This document shows, in pieces, positions 32,805 to 41,481 of a stretch of DNA of 64,000 nucleotides. Below the pieces are notes generated by a model that saw only the letters and a program-made list of their open reading frames with translations, searched no databases and was not told the DNA's origin. This DNA is from Mycobacterium interjectum. GTDB lineage: Bacteria; Actinomycetota; Actinomycetes; Mycobacteriales; Mycobacteriaceae. How positions within the stretch are numbered: the first letter of the stretch is position 1; each line of letters starts with the position of its first letter. The position numbers and the translations under genes were made by a program. The DNA lies in NCBI RefSeq assembly GCF_900078675.2, contig NZ_LT546237.1:2609146-2673145 (forward strand), read 5' to 3'.

Positions 32805-33583
32805 ACGGTGAACATCGGGCCCCGAGGCGCGCCCCTCACCTCGTTGCCGCCGTCGATCGCAAAGCTCTGCCCGGTCATCCAACTCGACTCGGGGCCGGCG
32901 AGGTACCGGACGCCGGGCGCGATATCGTCGGACACCCCAAGCCGGCCCAACGGGACACGTTCGAGGAAGCTGCTGGTCAACTCCTCCAGGTGGATGTAGC
33001 CCTGGGTAGTGGCCGCCTCGGTCAAGCCCGGCCGGACGGCGTTGACGCGAATTCCTTTCGGCCCGAGTTCGGATGCCGCCACCCGGATCATCATCTCGAG
33101 CGCGGCCTTGCCGGCCGAGTAGTGCCCCAGTCCCTCCATCGGGATCTTCGACGACGTCGACGAGATGAACACGATCGACCCGCCGTTGGTCATGAGCGGC
33201 GCCGAGTAGCGCATCGCCAGGAAATTGGACCGCAGATTGCCCATGACGAAGTTGGTGAAGGTCTCGAGGTCCTGCTCGATCAACGGACCCGTGCCCCCGA
33301 TGGCCACCGTACCGACGACGATGTCCAGCCGCCCGTTGACGTCAAAGGCCGCCTGGGCGGCTGCCGCGACGGTCGCCTCGTCTTCCGGATCGCCCTTCTG
33401 GAGTACGATTTCGGCCCCCGGAGCTACGGCGCGGATGCCCTCGCGGGTCGCTTCCAGGCGCGTGCTCGACCTGCCGAGCAGGTATAGCGTGGCACCGTCG
33501 GCGGCCAACAGCTTGGCACTCGCCTGAGCGATTCCGGCCGAGGCACCCAGAATGAACGCGGTCTGTCCGTCAAGTACACCCAT
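32801..33583 (-). CDS. Short-chain dehydrogenase/reductase
   Basis: 260 residues. 'LGASAGIAQASAK' cofactor loop, 'LLGRSS' after strand 2 (NADP-like), Ser around 141-145, Tyr155 and Lys159 ('HYSAGKAA'), 'FAIDGGNEV' near the end. The usual N-N-A-G is replaced by 'GTVAIGG', an unusual change on strand 4 that may alter substrate or stability. Divergent from the mycofactocin-type SDR at 33660, with two 16-bp candidate operators in the 76-base gap. Confidence 0.85.
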   Translation of the reverse strand: MGVLDGQTAFILGASAGIAQASAKLLAADGATLYLLGRSSTRLEATREGIRAVAPGAEIVLQKGDPEDEATVAAAAQAAFDVNGRLDIVVGTVAIGGTGPLIEQDLETFTNFVMGNLRSNFLAMRYSAPLMTNGGSIVFISSTSSKIPMEGLGHYSAGKAALEMMIRVAASELGPKGIRVNAVRPGLTEAATTQGYIHLEELTSSFLERVPLGRLGVSDDIAPGVRYLAGPESSWMTGQSFAIDGGNEVRGAPRGPMFTV

Positions 33584-33590
33584 GCGATCG

Positions 33591-33606
33591 TAGAATACTC
33601 ATTCTC
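33591..33606. promoter_or_regulatory. Candidate operator TAGAAT-N4-ATTCTC
   Basis: TAGAATACTCATTCTC, 5 of 6 arm bases paired, begins 8 bases upstream of the minus-strand SDR start. A second site follows 7 bases further on. Confidence 0.55.
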
Positions 33607-33613
33607 AGTCAAA

Positions 33614-33629
33614 GATAAAGGATGTTCTC
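33614..33629. promoter_or_regulatory. Candidate operator GATAAA-N4-GTTCTC
   Basis: GATAAAGGATGTTCTC, a weaker copy 31 bases before the plus-strand SDR at 33660. Its centre is 23 bp from that of 33591-33606, about two helical turns, which would put both dimers on one face of the DNA. Confidence 0.45.
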
Positions 33630-33659
33630 AGAAGCGGCGTGCTGATGTAGCGTACCTGT

Positions 33660-34481
33660 GTGCCAGACATGACCGGCAAGGTTGTATTCATTACTGGGGC
33701 CGCCCGCGGCCAGGGCCGTGCCCACGCCGTCAGGTTGAGCGCCGACGGCGCCGACACCATCCTCGTCGACCTCGCGGGCCCGCTGCCGCCAAGCGTCCCA
33801 TACGATTCGGCCACCCCCGAGGAGTTGGCCGGAACCGCCGACCTCGTCGCTGCGAACGGTAGACGCGCCGTCACCGCGATCGCCGACACCCGCGATTACG
33901 ACGCGTTGTGCGCCGCGGTCGACAAGGGCGTAGCCCAATTAGGCCGGCTCGACGTGATCGTCGCCAACGCCGGCATCTGCTGCCCGGCCGCTTGGGATCA
34001 TGTCTCCCCCAGCGATTTTCAGGACACCATCAACATCAACCTGGTCGGCACCTGGAACACGGTGATGGCCGGCGCCAAGCACATTATTGCCGGTGGGCGG
34101 GGCGGGTCGATCATTCTCATCGGGTCGGTGGCGGGGCTGAAGGTGGAGCCGTTTATGGTGGCCTATACCGCGAGTAAGCACGGCGTCACTGGGCTCGCGC
34201 GCTCGTTCGCAGTGGAACTCGGCCGGTACGACATCCGGGTGAACAGTCTCCATCCTGGATCGGTCGCGACGCCGATGGGCAGTGGGCGGATGATCGAAGC
34301 GATGCAGCAGGCAGCGGAATCGTACCCGCATCCTCAGTACGGCTTCAGCAAACAACTCCTTCCCAACGCGGTGACGATGCCCGACGATGTCGCCAACGCT
34401 GTTGCGTGGCTCGCCTCAGATGAGTCGAGATTTGTTACCGCGGCGGCCATTTCCGTCGACGTCGGAGTCGCCCAGGCGTAG
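33660..34481 (+). CDS. Mycofactocin-coupled SDR family oxidoreductase
   Basis: 273 residues. The extended loop 'FITGAARGQGRAHAVRLSADG' (in parts), the Asp at the end of strand 2 (NAD preference) and the insert 'PYDSATPEEL' around 48-56 mark the family whose tightly held NAD is recycled by the redox peptide mycofactocin. Tyr169/Lys173 ('AYTASKHG') complete the site. Very like the SDR at 60638. GTG start without a ribosome site, preceded by TAGCGT as possible -10, so perhaps leaderless; an internal ATG 9 bases later is an alternative. No mycofactocin biosynthesis genes are in the window. Confidence 0.9.
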   Translation: MPDMTGKVVFITGAARGQGRAHAVRLSADGADTILVDLAGPLPPSVPYDSATPEELAGTADLVAANGRRAVTAIADTRDYDALCAAVDKGVAQLGRLDVIVANAGICCPAAWDHVSPSDFQDTININLVGTWNTVMAGAKHIIAGGRGGSIILIGSVAGLKVEPFMVAYTASKHGVTGLARSFAVELGRYDIRVNSLHPGSVATPMGSGRMIEAMQQAAESYPHPQYGFSKQLLPNAVTMPDDVANAVAWLASDESRFVTAAAISVDVGVAQA

Positions 34482-34517
34482 CAGGACCGCGCTCCCGCAC
34501 GAGTCGAACGAAGTGGC

Positions 34518-35579
34518 TCACTTGTAAAAGGGTCCTGGCTTGCCCGCTTCCTCGAGATGCCCGTAAGGGTCGTATACCTTGATATTCGGATACGGGTTCT
34601 GCTCGTAAGCGGGTTCGGACAATCCCGCGGCACGAAGCGCGGCCAGCACCGCGAGCGGCGCCGCAAACGAAACGAGCCCCAGCGAAGCGGAAACGAGGAG
34701 CTTGCGCGTCAGAGTGACCCCCGTGGGTTGCGACTTCGGAAGCCGATGTGCAATCCGGTTGATCAGCACCAGCTCGCCTCCCTCGTCGCGTACGCACATG
34801 ACGGCGACCATCGCGAAGATGAACGAGTCGTAAGCCGCCATGATGAGTGGGAAGTGGATGTGACCGATCCGGAGCGTGGGCCCCACCGCCTCGGTGTAAT
34901 AGAAGATGCCGAACCTCATCCAAGTGAATTGGATGATTCCGTTGAGCGGTATTGCGATGACGAAGGCGCCGAGGAAGACCGCAACGAGCCGTTGGCGTGC
35001 AAGCCAACTCGAGCGCCGCATAATCGGACCCAAGAATCGGTCGTGCAGTTGCAAAATCCCCAACCCCATGAGGAGGTAGTACGCCGCATAACCCCCGAGG
35101 AAGGACAGCGCCGGCTCGAGGTTCGGCGCAATGTTCACGTACGGCCATGTCAGGGGAAAGTGCAGCATGCGCGGGTCGAAGACCGCGAACGTCGCCCAGT
35201 TGGCCAACGGATCCAAAGCGCCGGTGATCAGGCCCGCGAAGGCGATCACCACGGCCCAGTGCACCTTGTGCCGTCGCACCGAGAGCCACACCAGAGTTCC
35301 TATCAGGTCGATCGCCATCGGAATTGAGCTCAGGGCGACGGCCAGCGACCAGTTATCGAAGCCGAGAAACGGCGGATACGGCGCTGGACCCGGGTTTGGG
35401 TTCGTAATCCGGGGATCCCCGTGAGTGCCCGATTGGATGGTCGCGACGGTCACAATTGCGAATACCAGGTAGGCGACGATGAAGAACCCCCACCCGGCCC
35501 TGGACGACGTTAGCGAACCGCCTGCCTCAACCGGCTCGACGGGAGCCGAATCGGTACTGCAGTCAACCGGGTTCGTCAT
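34518..35579 (-). CDS. Polytopic membrane protein, AveC spirocyclase-like
   Basis: 353 residues with about seven hydrophobic helices, among them 'WGFFIVAYLVFAIVTVAT', 'VVIAFAGLITGALDPLANW', 'LVAVFLGAFVIAIPLNGI' and 'LLVSASLGLVSFAAPLAVL'. Conserved-looking 'LDPLANWATFAVFDPRML' and 'HFPLTWPYVNIAPNLEP' loops recall the AveC-type spirocyclase/dehydratase family of actinobacteria, which I name from memory of that family only. The role here is unknown; it could act on a lipophilic cyclic substrate at the membrane. ATG at 35579; the AAGGGAG element is 14 bases upstream, longer than ideal. Sits among SDR genes, 110 bases downstream of one. Confidence 0.65.
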   Translation of the reverse strand: MTNPVDCSTDSAPVEPVEAGGSLTSSRAGWGFFIVAYLVFAIVTVATIQSGTHGDPRITNPNPGPAPYPPFLGFDNWSLAVALSSIPMAIDLIGTLVWLSVRRHKVHWAVVIAFAGLITGALDPLANWATFAVFDPRMLHFPLTWPYVNIAPNLEPALSFLGGYAAYYLLMGLGILQLHDRFLGPIMRRSSWLARQRLVAVFLGAFVIAIPLNGIIQFTWMRFGIFYYTEAVGPTLRIGHIHFPLIMAAYDSFIFAMVAVMCVRDEGGELVLINRIAHRLPKSQPTGVTLTRKLLVSASLGLVSFAAPLAVLAALRAAGLSEPAYEQNPYPNIKVYDPYGHLEEAGKPGPFYK

Positions 35580-35689
35580 GTCACAGCCTGATACTCCCTT
35601 CTTGCATCTGTCGCGAAAACACATCCGACCGGTTGAGAATAGGCGTTATCGCAAACCGCAAACAAGACTTGCGCCAGGATCGTCCGGCG

Positions 35690-36532
35690 TCAGCCCACCG
35701 TCTGCGCGGGCTTTCCGCTGTTGCCTTTGATGACAGGCATGTTTGTCCACGTCCCCTCGTCGTCGCGATACCACCCCGCGGCGGCCAACGCACCGCCGTC
35801 GGCATGCACCACACTCCCCGAAACCCAGGCGGCCAGCGGGCTCGCGAGAAACAGCACGCAGCCCGCGATGTCCTGCGGGGTTCCAAACCGGCCCAGCGGA
35901 ATCCAGCGCGGAATATTGTGCCGCTGCGATTCGTGAATCATGCGGTCGAGCGGCACCTGGGCGCTATCAGTGGTTTCCGGCGCCACGGCGTTCACCCGGA
36001 TGCCCTCCGGGCCCAACTCGAGGGCAAGGCTCATCGTAAAGCCGGTCACCGCAGCCTTGAAGGCGCCGTATACCGCAAACTGAGGTATCCCCCGGAATCC
36101 CTCGATCGATGAGACGTTCGTGATGCTCGCACCGCTGGCAGCGGCACGCAACAGTGGCAGCATCACGCGGCTGACCAGGAAGATGTGTTTCAGGTTCACC
36201 CGATATATGTCGTCGATCTGCTCGTCGGTGAGCCGCTCGAAAGGCGTCGGTCGCGTCATGAAGTGGCCGACATTGTTCACCAGCACGTCGAGGCGTCCGT
36301 ACCGATTGCCGATCGTATCGGCGAGAGCCGTGACATCGGCAGCGGCGGTCGCATCGCCCGTGACCACCAGCCCCCGGTCACCCAACCGGCTGCGTAGGTC
36401 ATCCGACCGCGAGGGGTCGACCTCGAGTGCGATGACCGACGCGCCCAGGTCTGCGAACGCCGTCATCGTGGCGCGACCGATGCCCGCCCCGCCGCCGGTG
36501 ACAAGCACCACCTTGCCGTTGAAGTCGATCAT
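35690..36532 (-). CDS. Short-chain dehydrogenase/reductase
   Basis: 280 residues. 'VTGGGAGIGRATM' cofactor loop, Glu at the end of strand 2 ('ALEVDPSR', NAD-like), 'LVNNVGH', Ser at 141-142, Tyr155/Lys159 ('VYGAFKAA'), 'VVHADGGAL'. A C-terminal tail of about 25 residues ('WYRDDEGTWTNMP') goes beyond the usual end and might cap the active site. A perfect GAGAAT-N4-ATTCTC repeat lies 47 bases upstream. Confidence 0.87.
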   Translation of the reverse strand: MIDFNGKVVLVTGGGAGIGRATMTAFADLGASVIALEVDPSRSDDLRSRLGDRGLVVTGDATAAADVTALADTIGNRYGRLDVLVNNVGHFMTRPTPFERLTDEQIDDIYRVNLKHIFLVSRVMLPLLRAAASGASITNVSSIEGFRGIPQFAVYGAFKAAVTGFTMSLALELGPEGIRVNAVAPETTDSAQVPLDRMIHESQRHNIPRWIPLGRFGTPQDIAGCVLFLASPLAAWVSGSVVHADGGALAAAGWYRDDEGTWTNMPVIKGNSGKPAQTVG

Positions 36533-36579
36533 GGAGCCTCCTGTGTCCAGCGGCGGAGCGCAGTTGATCCGACCGCGTA

Positions 36580-36595
36580 GAGAATATCAATTCTC
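36580..36595. promoter_or_regulatory. Perfect inverted repeat GAGAAT-N4-ATTCTC, candidate operator
   Basis: GAGAATATCAATTCTC, identical in both arms to the site at 1601 with a different spacer. It occupies the middle of the 115-base divergent gap between two SDR operons. A further GAGAAT half-site follows at 36603. Confidence 0.6.
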
Positions 36596-36647
36596 ATATG
36601 CGAGAATCCCGGTAACTCTATTCAGGCTCAGCTAGAGGAAGCGGGTT

Positions 36648-37406
36648 ATGAGCGACCGGCACTCAAACATCGCGGGGACGCGGATGCTGATCATCGGAGC
36701 GTCCTCCGGCATAGGCCAGGCGTTGGCAATTGCCGCCCACTCCCGGGGCGCCAACGTGGCGCTTGCCGCACGGCGGGTGGACCTGCTCTCGAAACTGGCC
36801 GATCGGCTCCACGGATCGGCGCATGAACTCGACGTCTCGGATGCGCACGCCGTAGAAACCGTCATCGACGAAGTCGCCGCAAACTTCGGCAAGCTCGACG
36901 CGGTGGTGTTCACCAGCGCCGTCGTGCCGTTCGCGCTGATCGAAGACACCGATGTGGAGACCTGGCTGCACGCCTACGCCGTCAATGCCGTCGGAGCCTC
37001 CCACGTACTGCGGTCGGCACTCCCCCACTTGGCCGACAACGCCACGATCGTCGTCGCGTCGAGCCACGACGTCGGCCGGCCCCGTGCGGGGGTTGCCGCC
37101 TACCACGCGAGCAAGGCCGGACTCGACGAGATCTTGCGGTCTTGGCGGGCCGAGCATCCCGAACTCGCGGTGGTCCGGGTCAGCGTTGGCCCCACCTGTG
37201 ACACTGAGATCCTGCGCGGGGCCGACCGCGAACTGCTGGCCGACCTGTACCGAGCGTGGGCGCGCGGAGGCCAGATCCCGGAAGAGATGTCTACCGTCGA
37301 AGACGTGGCCAACGCCATGCTTTCGCTGATCGCCATTTCGCGCGCGAACCCCACCGTCGTCAGCGAGATCGTGCACCTCGCGCCGCGAATCGTCAAGACT
37401 CGTTAA
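36648..37406 (+). CDS. Short-chain dehydrogenase/reductase
   Basis: 252 residues. 'IIGASSGIGQALA' loop, 'ALAARR' (NADP-like), Tyr152 and Lys156 ('AYHASKAG'). The strand-4 motif reads 'VVFTSAV' instead of N-N-A-G, and there is no C-terminal D-G-G segment. Similar in these features and in 'WRAEHPEL' to the SDR at 48375, so the two are probably paralogues of an atypical subgroup. First gene of an SDR-SDR-DapB operon; the next start is 35 bases on. Confidence 0.85.
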   Translation: MSDRHSNIAGTRMLIIGASSGIGQALAIAAHSRGANVALAARRVDLLSKLADRLHGSAHELDVSDAHAVETVIDEVAANFGKLDAVVFTSAVVPFALIEDTDVETWLHAYAVNAVGASHVLRSALPHLADNATIVVASSHDVGRPRAGVAAYHASKAGLDEILRSWRAEHPELAVVRVSVGPTCDTEILRGADRELLADLYRAWARGGQIPEEMSTVEDVANAMLSLIAISRANPTVVSEIVHLAPRIVKTR

Positions 37407-37440
37407 ACCGTCACCCAACCGCGTAAGAACGGACGAGTCA

Positions 37441-38244
37441 ATGGATCTTGGTTTCGACGGCGCCACGGCGGTCGTGACCGGGGGCAGCAAGGGGATGGGG
37501 CTGGCGATCGCCGAGAGCCTCGGGGCCGAAGGCGCTTCCGTCGCGATCATGGCGCGCGGCCGGGCGGCGTTGGACTCGGCTGCAAAGCAGATCCGTCTTG
37601 CAGGGGCCGCCGAGGTACTCCCCATCAGCGTAGACATGGCCGACGCCGAATCCATCGCAACGGCGTTCGCATCCGTTGGTGACGCCTGGGGCAGCCTGAA
37701 TGTCTTGGTGCACACGGTCGGCCCGAACGCGGGCGCATTCGAGGATCTCGGCGACGACGATTGGCACGCTGCATTCGACCTAGGCACGCTGTCCGCCGTG
37801 CGCTCGGTTAGGGCCGCATTGCCGTATCTGCGGTCGGCCGAGTGGGCGCGCATCGTCACGCTGTCGGCGCACTCAATCCAGCGCCAGAGCCCGCGTCTGG
37901 TCGCCTACACGGCCGCCAAGTCGGCGCTGTCGAGCGTCACCAAGAACCTGTCGAAAAGCCTTGGTGCCGAGGGCATCCTGGTCAACTGCGTTTGTCCGGG
38001 CACCATTGTGACGGCGAGTTTCACCGAGATCCTGCGTGACATGCTGGCCGCCGACGGGCTGGACTCGTCCGATCCAAAAGATGTTATGACGTGGGTCGAG
38101 AAAACTTACGGCCATCCGTGCGACGTCGGTCGCGCCGGCTTGCCCGAGGAGATCGCTTCCGTCACCTCCTATCTGGCGTCCCGGCGAAACGGCTACGTGA
38201 CGGGAGCCACCGTCAATGTCGACGGGGGATCGGACTTCATCTGA
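37441..38244 (+). CDS. Short-chain dehydrogenase/reductase
   Basis: 267 residues. 'VTGGSKGMGLAIA' loop, 'IMARGR' (NADP-like), 'LVHTVGP' on strand 4, Ser142, Tyr156 and Lys160 ('AYTAAKSA'), 'VNVDGGSDF' at the end. An insertion of about 20 residues ('GLDSSDPKDVMTWVEKTYG') lies in the substrate lid, a feature of SDRs acting on bulky substrates. Middle gene of the SDR-SDR-DapB operon. Confidence 0.87.
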   Translation: MDLGFDGATAVVTGGSKGMGLAIAESLGAEGASVAIMARGRAALDSAAKQIRLAGAAEVLPISVDMADAESIATAFASVGDAWGSLNVLVHTVGPNAGAFEDLGDDDWHAAFDLGTLSAVRSVRAALPYLRSAEWARIVTLSAHSIQRQSPRLVAYTAAKSALSSVTKNLSKSLGAEGILVNCVCPGTIVTASFTEILRDMLAADGLDSSDPKDVMTWVEKTYGHPCDVGRAGLPEEIASVTSYLASRRNGYVTGATVNVDGGSDFI

Positions 38245-38315
38245 CCTCTCCGAGAGGGCAGATTCGCGACGCGGGCAGAGCAGCGATCACCAAAGGCTGA
38301 GAAGGGAGTTCAGAA

Positions 38316-39416
38316 ATGACCACGAGTTCCCGACGGCTTCGAGTCATCCAGTGGGCCACCGGTGCCGTCGGCACCGAGATGGTCAACACGATCCTCGACT
38401 ACCGACCCGACCTCGAACTTGTCGGGGCGCGAGTGTACTCCGAGTTCAAGAACGGAATCGACATCGGCACGCTTGTCGACCGACAGCCGGTCGGCGTCAC
38501 CGCCACCACCGATGTCGCCGAGATCCTGGCGTTGGACGCCGACATCGTGCTCTACGCGCCGTCATTCACCAACCTGGATGACGTGTGCGCGCTGCTGGAA
38601 AGCGGAAAGGACGTCGCCACCGTCTCATTCCTGTTCCACCCCCGGCGGATCGGCGACGCCGACCGCCGACGGCTGCAGGCGGCCTGCGCGAAAGGCAACA
38701 GCACGATCCATGCCAGCGGTCTCAACCCGGGCAACCTGTCCGGTGTGCTGCCACTGGCTCTGTCCGGCATGAGCCGCACTATCGGCCGCTTCACCTTGCA
38801 GGAGCGTGCGGACTGGTCGCTCTGGGAGAGCACCGAGATAACGTTCGACGGAATGTGGTTCGGACGACCGACCCAGGACATCACCCCGACGGCCAACGAG
38901 TTCCTGACGTTCAACACGTCCCTGTTCACCCAGCAGACATGGTTCATCGCCGACACATTGAACGCGGCGATCGACGATGTCGCGGTCACAGTTGACGCGG
39001 TGCCGGCCACCAAGGACTTCGAGATCTTCGACCATCAGGTGCGCGCCGGAACGACGGCCGCTCAGCGCTGGAACTTCGTCGGACATCGTCGCGGCGAACC
39101 AATCATAGAGTTCGAGACGCTCTGGACGGTCGGTGGCGAGTACCCGGCGCACTGGCCCAAACCGGATGACGGCTGGACCCTCACGCTGGAAGGCGACCCA
39201 TCCATGCGTGTGCACTTCTTCTGCCTGGCCAGCTACTCGCGGCCAGCTTCAGTCGAGGAGCATGTGCGGGCAGGTCTCGTCGCCGTGGCGATGCAGGTCG
39301 TCAACGCCATACCCGCAATATGTTCCGCGCCCCCGGGTTTCGCCACCATGGCGGATCTGCCGCTGATCCGCAGCTATACGGGTTTCGGCGACCGGCCCAT
39401 CGACATCCCTGACTGA
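38316..39416 (+). CDS. DapB-like NAD(P)-dependent dehydrogenase (copy 3 of 6)
   Basis: 366 residues. 'VIQWATGAVGTEMVNTIL' Rossmann loop, 'VGARVYSEFKNGIDIGTLV', 'IHASGLNPGNLSGV', 'VVNAIPAICSAPPGF'. ATG preceded by AGAAGGGAG. Last gene of a three-gene operon with two SDRs; the order SDR then DapB-like repeats that of 30916-32804. Substrate unknown. Confidence 0.83.
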   Translation: MTTSSRRLRVIQWATGAVGTEMVNTILDYRPDLELVGARVYSEFKNGIDIGTLVDRQPVGVTATTDVAEILALDADIVLYAPSFTNLDDVCALLESGKDVATVSFLFHPRRIGDADRRRLQAACAKGNSTIHASGLNPGNLSGVLPLALSGMSRTIGRFTLQERADWSLWESTEITFDGMWFGRPTQDITPTANEFLTFNTSLFTQQTWFIADTLNAAIDDVAVTVDAVPATKDFEIFDHQVRAGTTAAQRWNFVGHRRGEPIIEFETLWTVGGEYPAHWPKPDDGWTLTLEGDPSMRVHFFCLASYSRPASVEEHVRAGLVAVAMQVVNAIPAICSAPPGFATMADLPLIRSYTGFGDRPIDIPD

Positions 39417-39440
39417 CCTCGCGGCGTCCGTACTGCCCGG

Positions 39441-40382
39441 TCAGGATCCCGCTTGCGAGTCGACCGCAACGGCCGCGAAAGCATGCTCCATTTCGTCGAA
39501 AATGCTGCCGGGCACGAATATCTGCGACGGATCGAGGATACGGTCGAGGTTGGCCGCTACGTCCTCGGCGTCGAAGGCACCGCCGGCGCCGAACCAGCCA
39601 CGGGTCACGCCGATCTGCAGCGCAGCCACCCGTCCACGGAAGGCGCTGAGAACCCTGTGCGTCAGCGTGCAGTGCTCGCTGGCGAGAAAGGCGACCACAG
39701 GTGCTACCTGATCGAGTCGCAACGTCTCCAGGAATGCCCGCGCATCGGCCGTGCGGCCCGCCTCCCCCATGAGCGCCATGGCCATTCGCGTGTCGCCCAT
39801 CGGCATAATCGCGTTGGCGTGTATCCCGTACGCGGCACCCTCGAGCGCCGCGACGTTCATCAAACCGAGCACCCCCGTCTTAGCCGCGGCGTATCCCGTC
39901 AAGCCTGGCTGCCCGAAGACTCCGGCTGCGGAGGACACGAATACCAATCGGCCGTATCCGGCGTCCCGCATCACCGCGAAACCCGGTCGGACAACATGGA
40001 AAGCAGCCAACACGTGATGGCGCAGCAGCGCCTCGAAGCGTTCGGTCGGCCAGTCCGGGAGCGGGTCGTCATGGATGATGCCGGCGTTGGCGACGATCGC
40101 ATCCAATCGCCCGAACTCCTTGACAGCAAGGTCGACTGCCGCCCGCCCGCCTTGTTCGGTGCTGGCGTCCGACGCGCATGCGACCGCCCGTCCGCCCGCG
40201 GCACGGATCGCCGCGGCGACGTCGTCGGCCGGGTCCGGATCGCCGCCGCTTCCATCGGTTTCGACACCGCTGTCATGAACAACCACGGAGGCTCCGCGAC
40301 GGGCCATTTCATGGCAGTACGCCTCGCCCAGACCGCGGGCACCGCCGGTGACCAGGACGACCCGATCGGTGAACGAGATCAT
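39441..40382 (-). CDS. SDR of the multifunctional-enzyme type-2 / 17beta-HSD4-like group
   Basis: 313 residues, longer than classical SDRs. 'VTGGARGLGEAYCHEMARRG' loop and 'VVVHDSG' with an inserted 'GSGGDPDPADDV' stretch are hallmarks of the (3R)-hydroxyacyl-CoA dehydrogenase unit of peroxisomal MFE-2 and its bacterial single-domain relatives. Tyr164/Lys168 ('GYAAAKTG'). The expected reaction is oxidation of a 3-hydroxyacyl-CoA. It is the third gene of the minus operon P450 - DapB-like - SDR, 20 bases behind the DapB-like gene. Confidence 0.87.
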   Translation of the reverse strand: MISFTDRVVLVTGGARGLGEAYCHEMARRGASVVVHDSGVETDGSGGDPDPADDVAAAIRAAGGRAVACASDASTEQGGRAAVDLAVKEFGRLDAIVANAGIIHDDPLPDWPTERFEALLRHHVLAAFHVVRPGFAVMRDAGYGRLVFVSSAAGVFGQPGLTGYAAAKTGVLGLMNVAALEGAAYGIHANAIMPMGDTRMAMALMGEAGRTADARAFLETLRLDQVAPVVAFLASEHCTLTHRVLSAFRGRVAALQIGVTRGWFGAGGAFDAEDVAANLDRILDPSQIFVPGSIFDEMEHAFAAVAVDSQAGS

Positions 40383-40402
40383 TTTCAGCCTCCCGCAGAC
40401 AG

Positions 40403-41467
40403 CTACGTTGTGGGCACGACGCCGCGCTCGGTCCAGTGCGCGACGAACGGGGCGATCGTCGAGAGGTCATAGAGCCCGGGCTGAGCAGCAACTACTGCCG
40501 GGATGGCATTGATGGCATGCATGGCGGTGGCCAGGCAGCCTTGCTCGGCGTGATCCTCCTCGTGGGAGCCGATCACGAGATGAAAACTCATGTTGGGCTT
40601 GCCCTCGAAGGCCACCTGATAACCGATTTCCGTCGGCCACTCGGGCGCCAGATCATCGGCCATCCTGGTGAGATGCTCGACCGCGAGCGCGGTTTGGCCG
40701 CAGTCGACCACGACGCCGAAGCGCATCGCCCCGACGGTGCCCGCGGGGATCTCCCCGGCAGCCACCGTCAGCGCCCGCGGCGTCGTCGCGACCTCGCGGA
40801 ACCCCTCGACGGACCGAATCTCGAGCCCGAGGGCCTGCGCGAGGACCGTCGCACTGCCGATCCAGGCGCTCGCGGCGTAGTCGGTGTTGGTCAACAGCGG
40901 AGTGGTGTCATCGGGCGCATGGCCGAAGCCCATCGCGTTGAAAATCAGATCGTGGCTGGCGTAGGTCGAGTAGTTCAGCACCTCCCGCACACTGATCCGG
41001 TCGGTGCGTTCGGTAAGCCGGGACAGGATCGGCGCCAGCGACTCGCCGACGAAGCCCGGGTAGAGGCCGAGCCCGAGAAACGATGAACAGCCCGCGCAGC
41101 AAGCCTTTTCAATCCCATCGGCCAGCGATTCGTGCAGCGAGCGGGGATGGACGAACCGGCTGCCGGTGGCCACCACGTTCTTGCCCGACGCCAGCAAATC
41201 ACAGACGTCCGCGAAGCAGCCGGGCGTATCGGTCTCCACCTTCCCCATGTAGAGCACCACATCGGCATCGGTACCGATGACGGCGTCACGATCGGCAGAA
41301 GTCAGCACTCCCGCTTCCGCGACCCCGCACAGGGTGCCCGCGTCGAGTCCGGCTTTCGCCGGGTCGTACACCCGCACAGCGACCAGTTCCAGGTCCGGGC
41401 GGCCCAACGCGTGGCGCAACGACATCATTCCGGTCACTCCGGTCGCCCACTGGATCACACGAGTCAT
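40403..41467 (-). CDS. DapB-like NAD(P)-dependent dehydrogenase (copy 4 of 6)
   Basis: 354 residues. 'VIQWATGVTGMMSLRHAL', 'VAVRVYDPAKAGLDAGTLCG', 'LGLGLYPGFVGESLAPIL', 'AINAIPAVVAAQPGLYD'. Cys pair 'KACCAGCSS' before the central motif is not seen in the other copies. ATG at 41467, 14 bases after the P450 stop, so they are co-transcribed from the operator-bearing promoter at 42743. Confidence 0.83.
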   Translation of the reverse strand: MTRVIQWATGVTGMMSLRHALGRPDLELVAVRVYDPAKAGLDAGTLCGVAEAGVLTSADRDAVIGTDADVVLYMGKVETDTPGCFADVCDLLASGKNVVATGSRFVHPRSLHESLADGIEKACCAGCSSFLGLGLYPGFVGESLAPILSRLTERTDRISVREVLNYSTYASHDLIFNAMGFGHAPDDTTPLLTNTDYAASAWIGSATVLAQALGLEIRSVEGFREVATTPRALTVAAGEIPAGTVGAMRFGVVVDCGQTALAVEHLTRMADDLAPEWPTEIGYQVAFEGKPNMSFHLVIGSHEEDHAEQGCLATAMHAINAIPAVVAAQPGLYDLSTIAPFVAHWTERGVVPTT

Positions 41468-41481
41468 GTCAGTCGGTCCGT

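Noticed and set aside
1601..36595. KstR or KstR2 boxes as explanation of the repeats
   Set aside because: The central spacing is 4 bases between AAY and RTT, not the 2 of KstR, and the KstR2 core (CAAG/CTTG) is absent.
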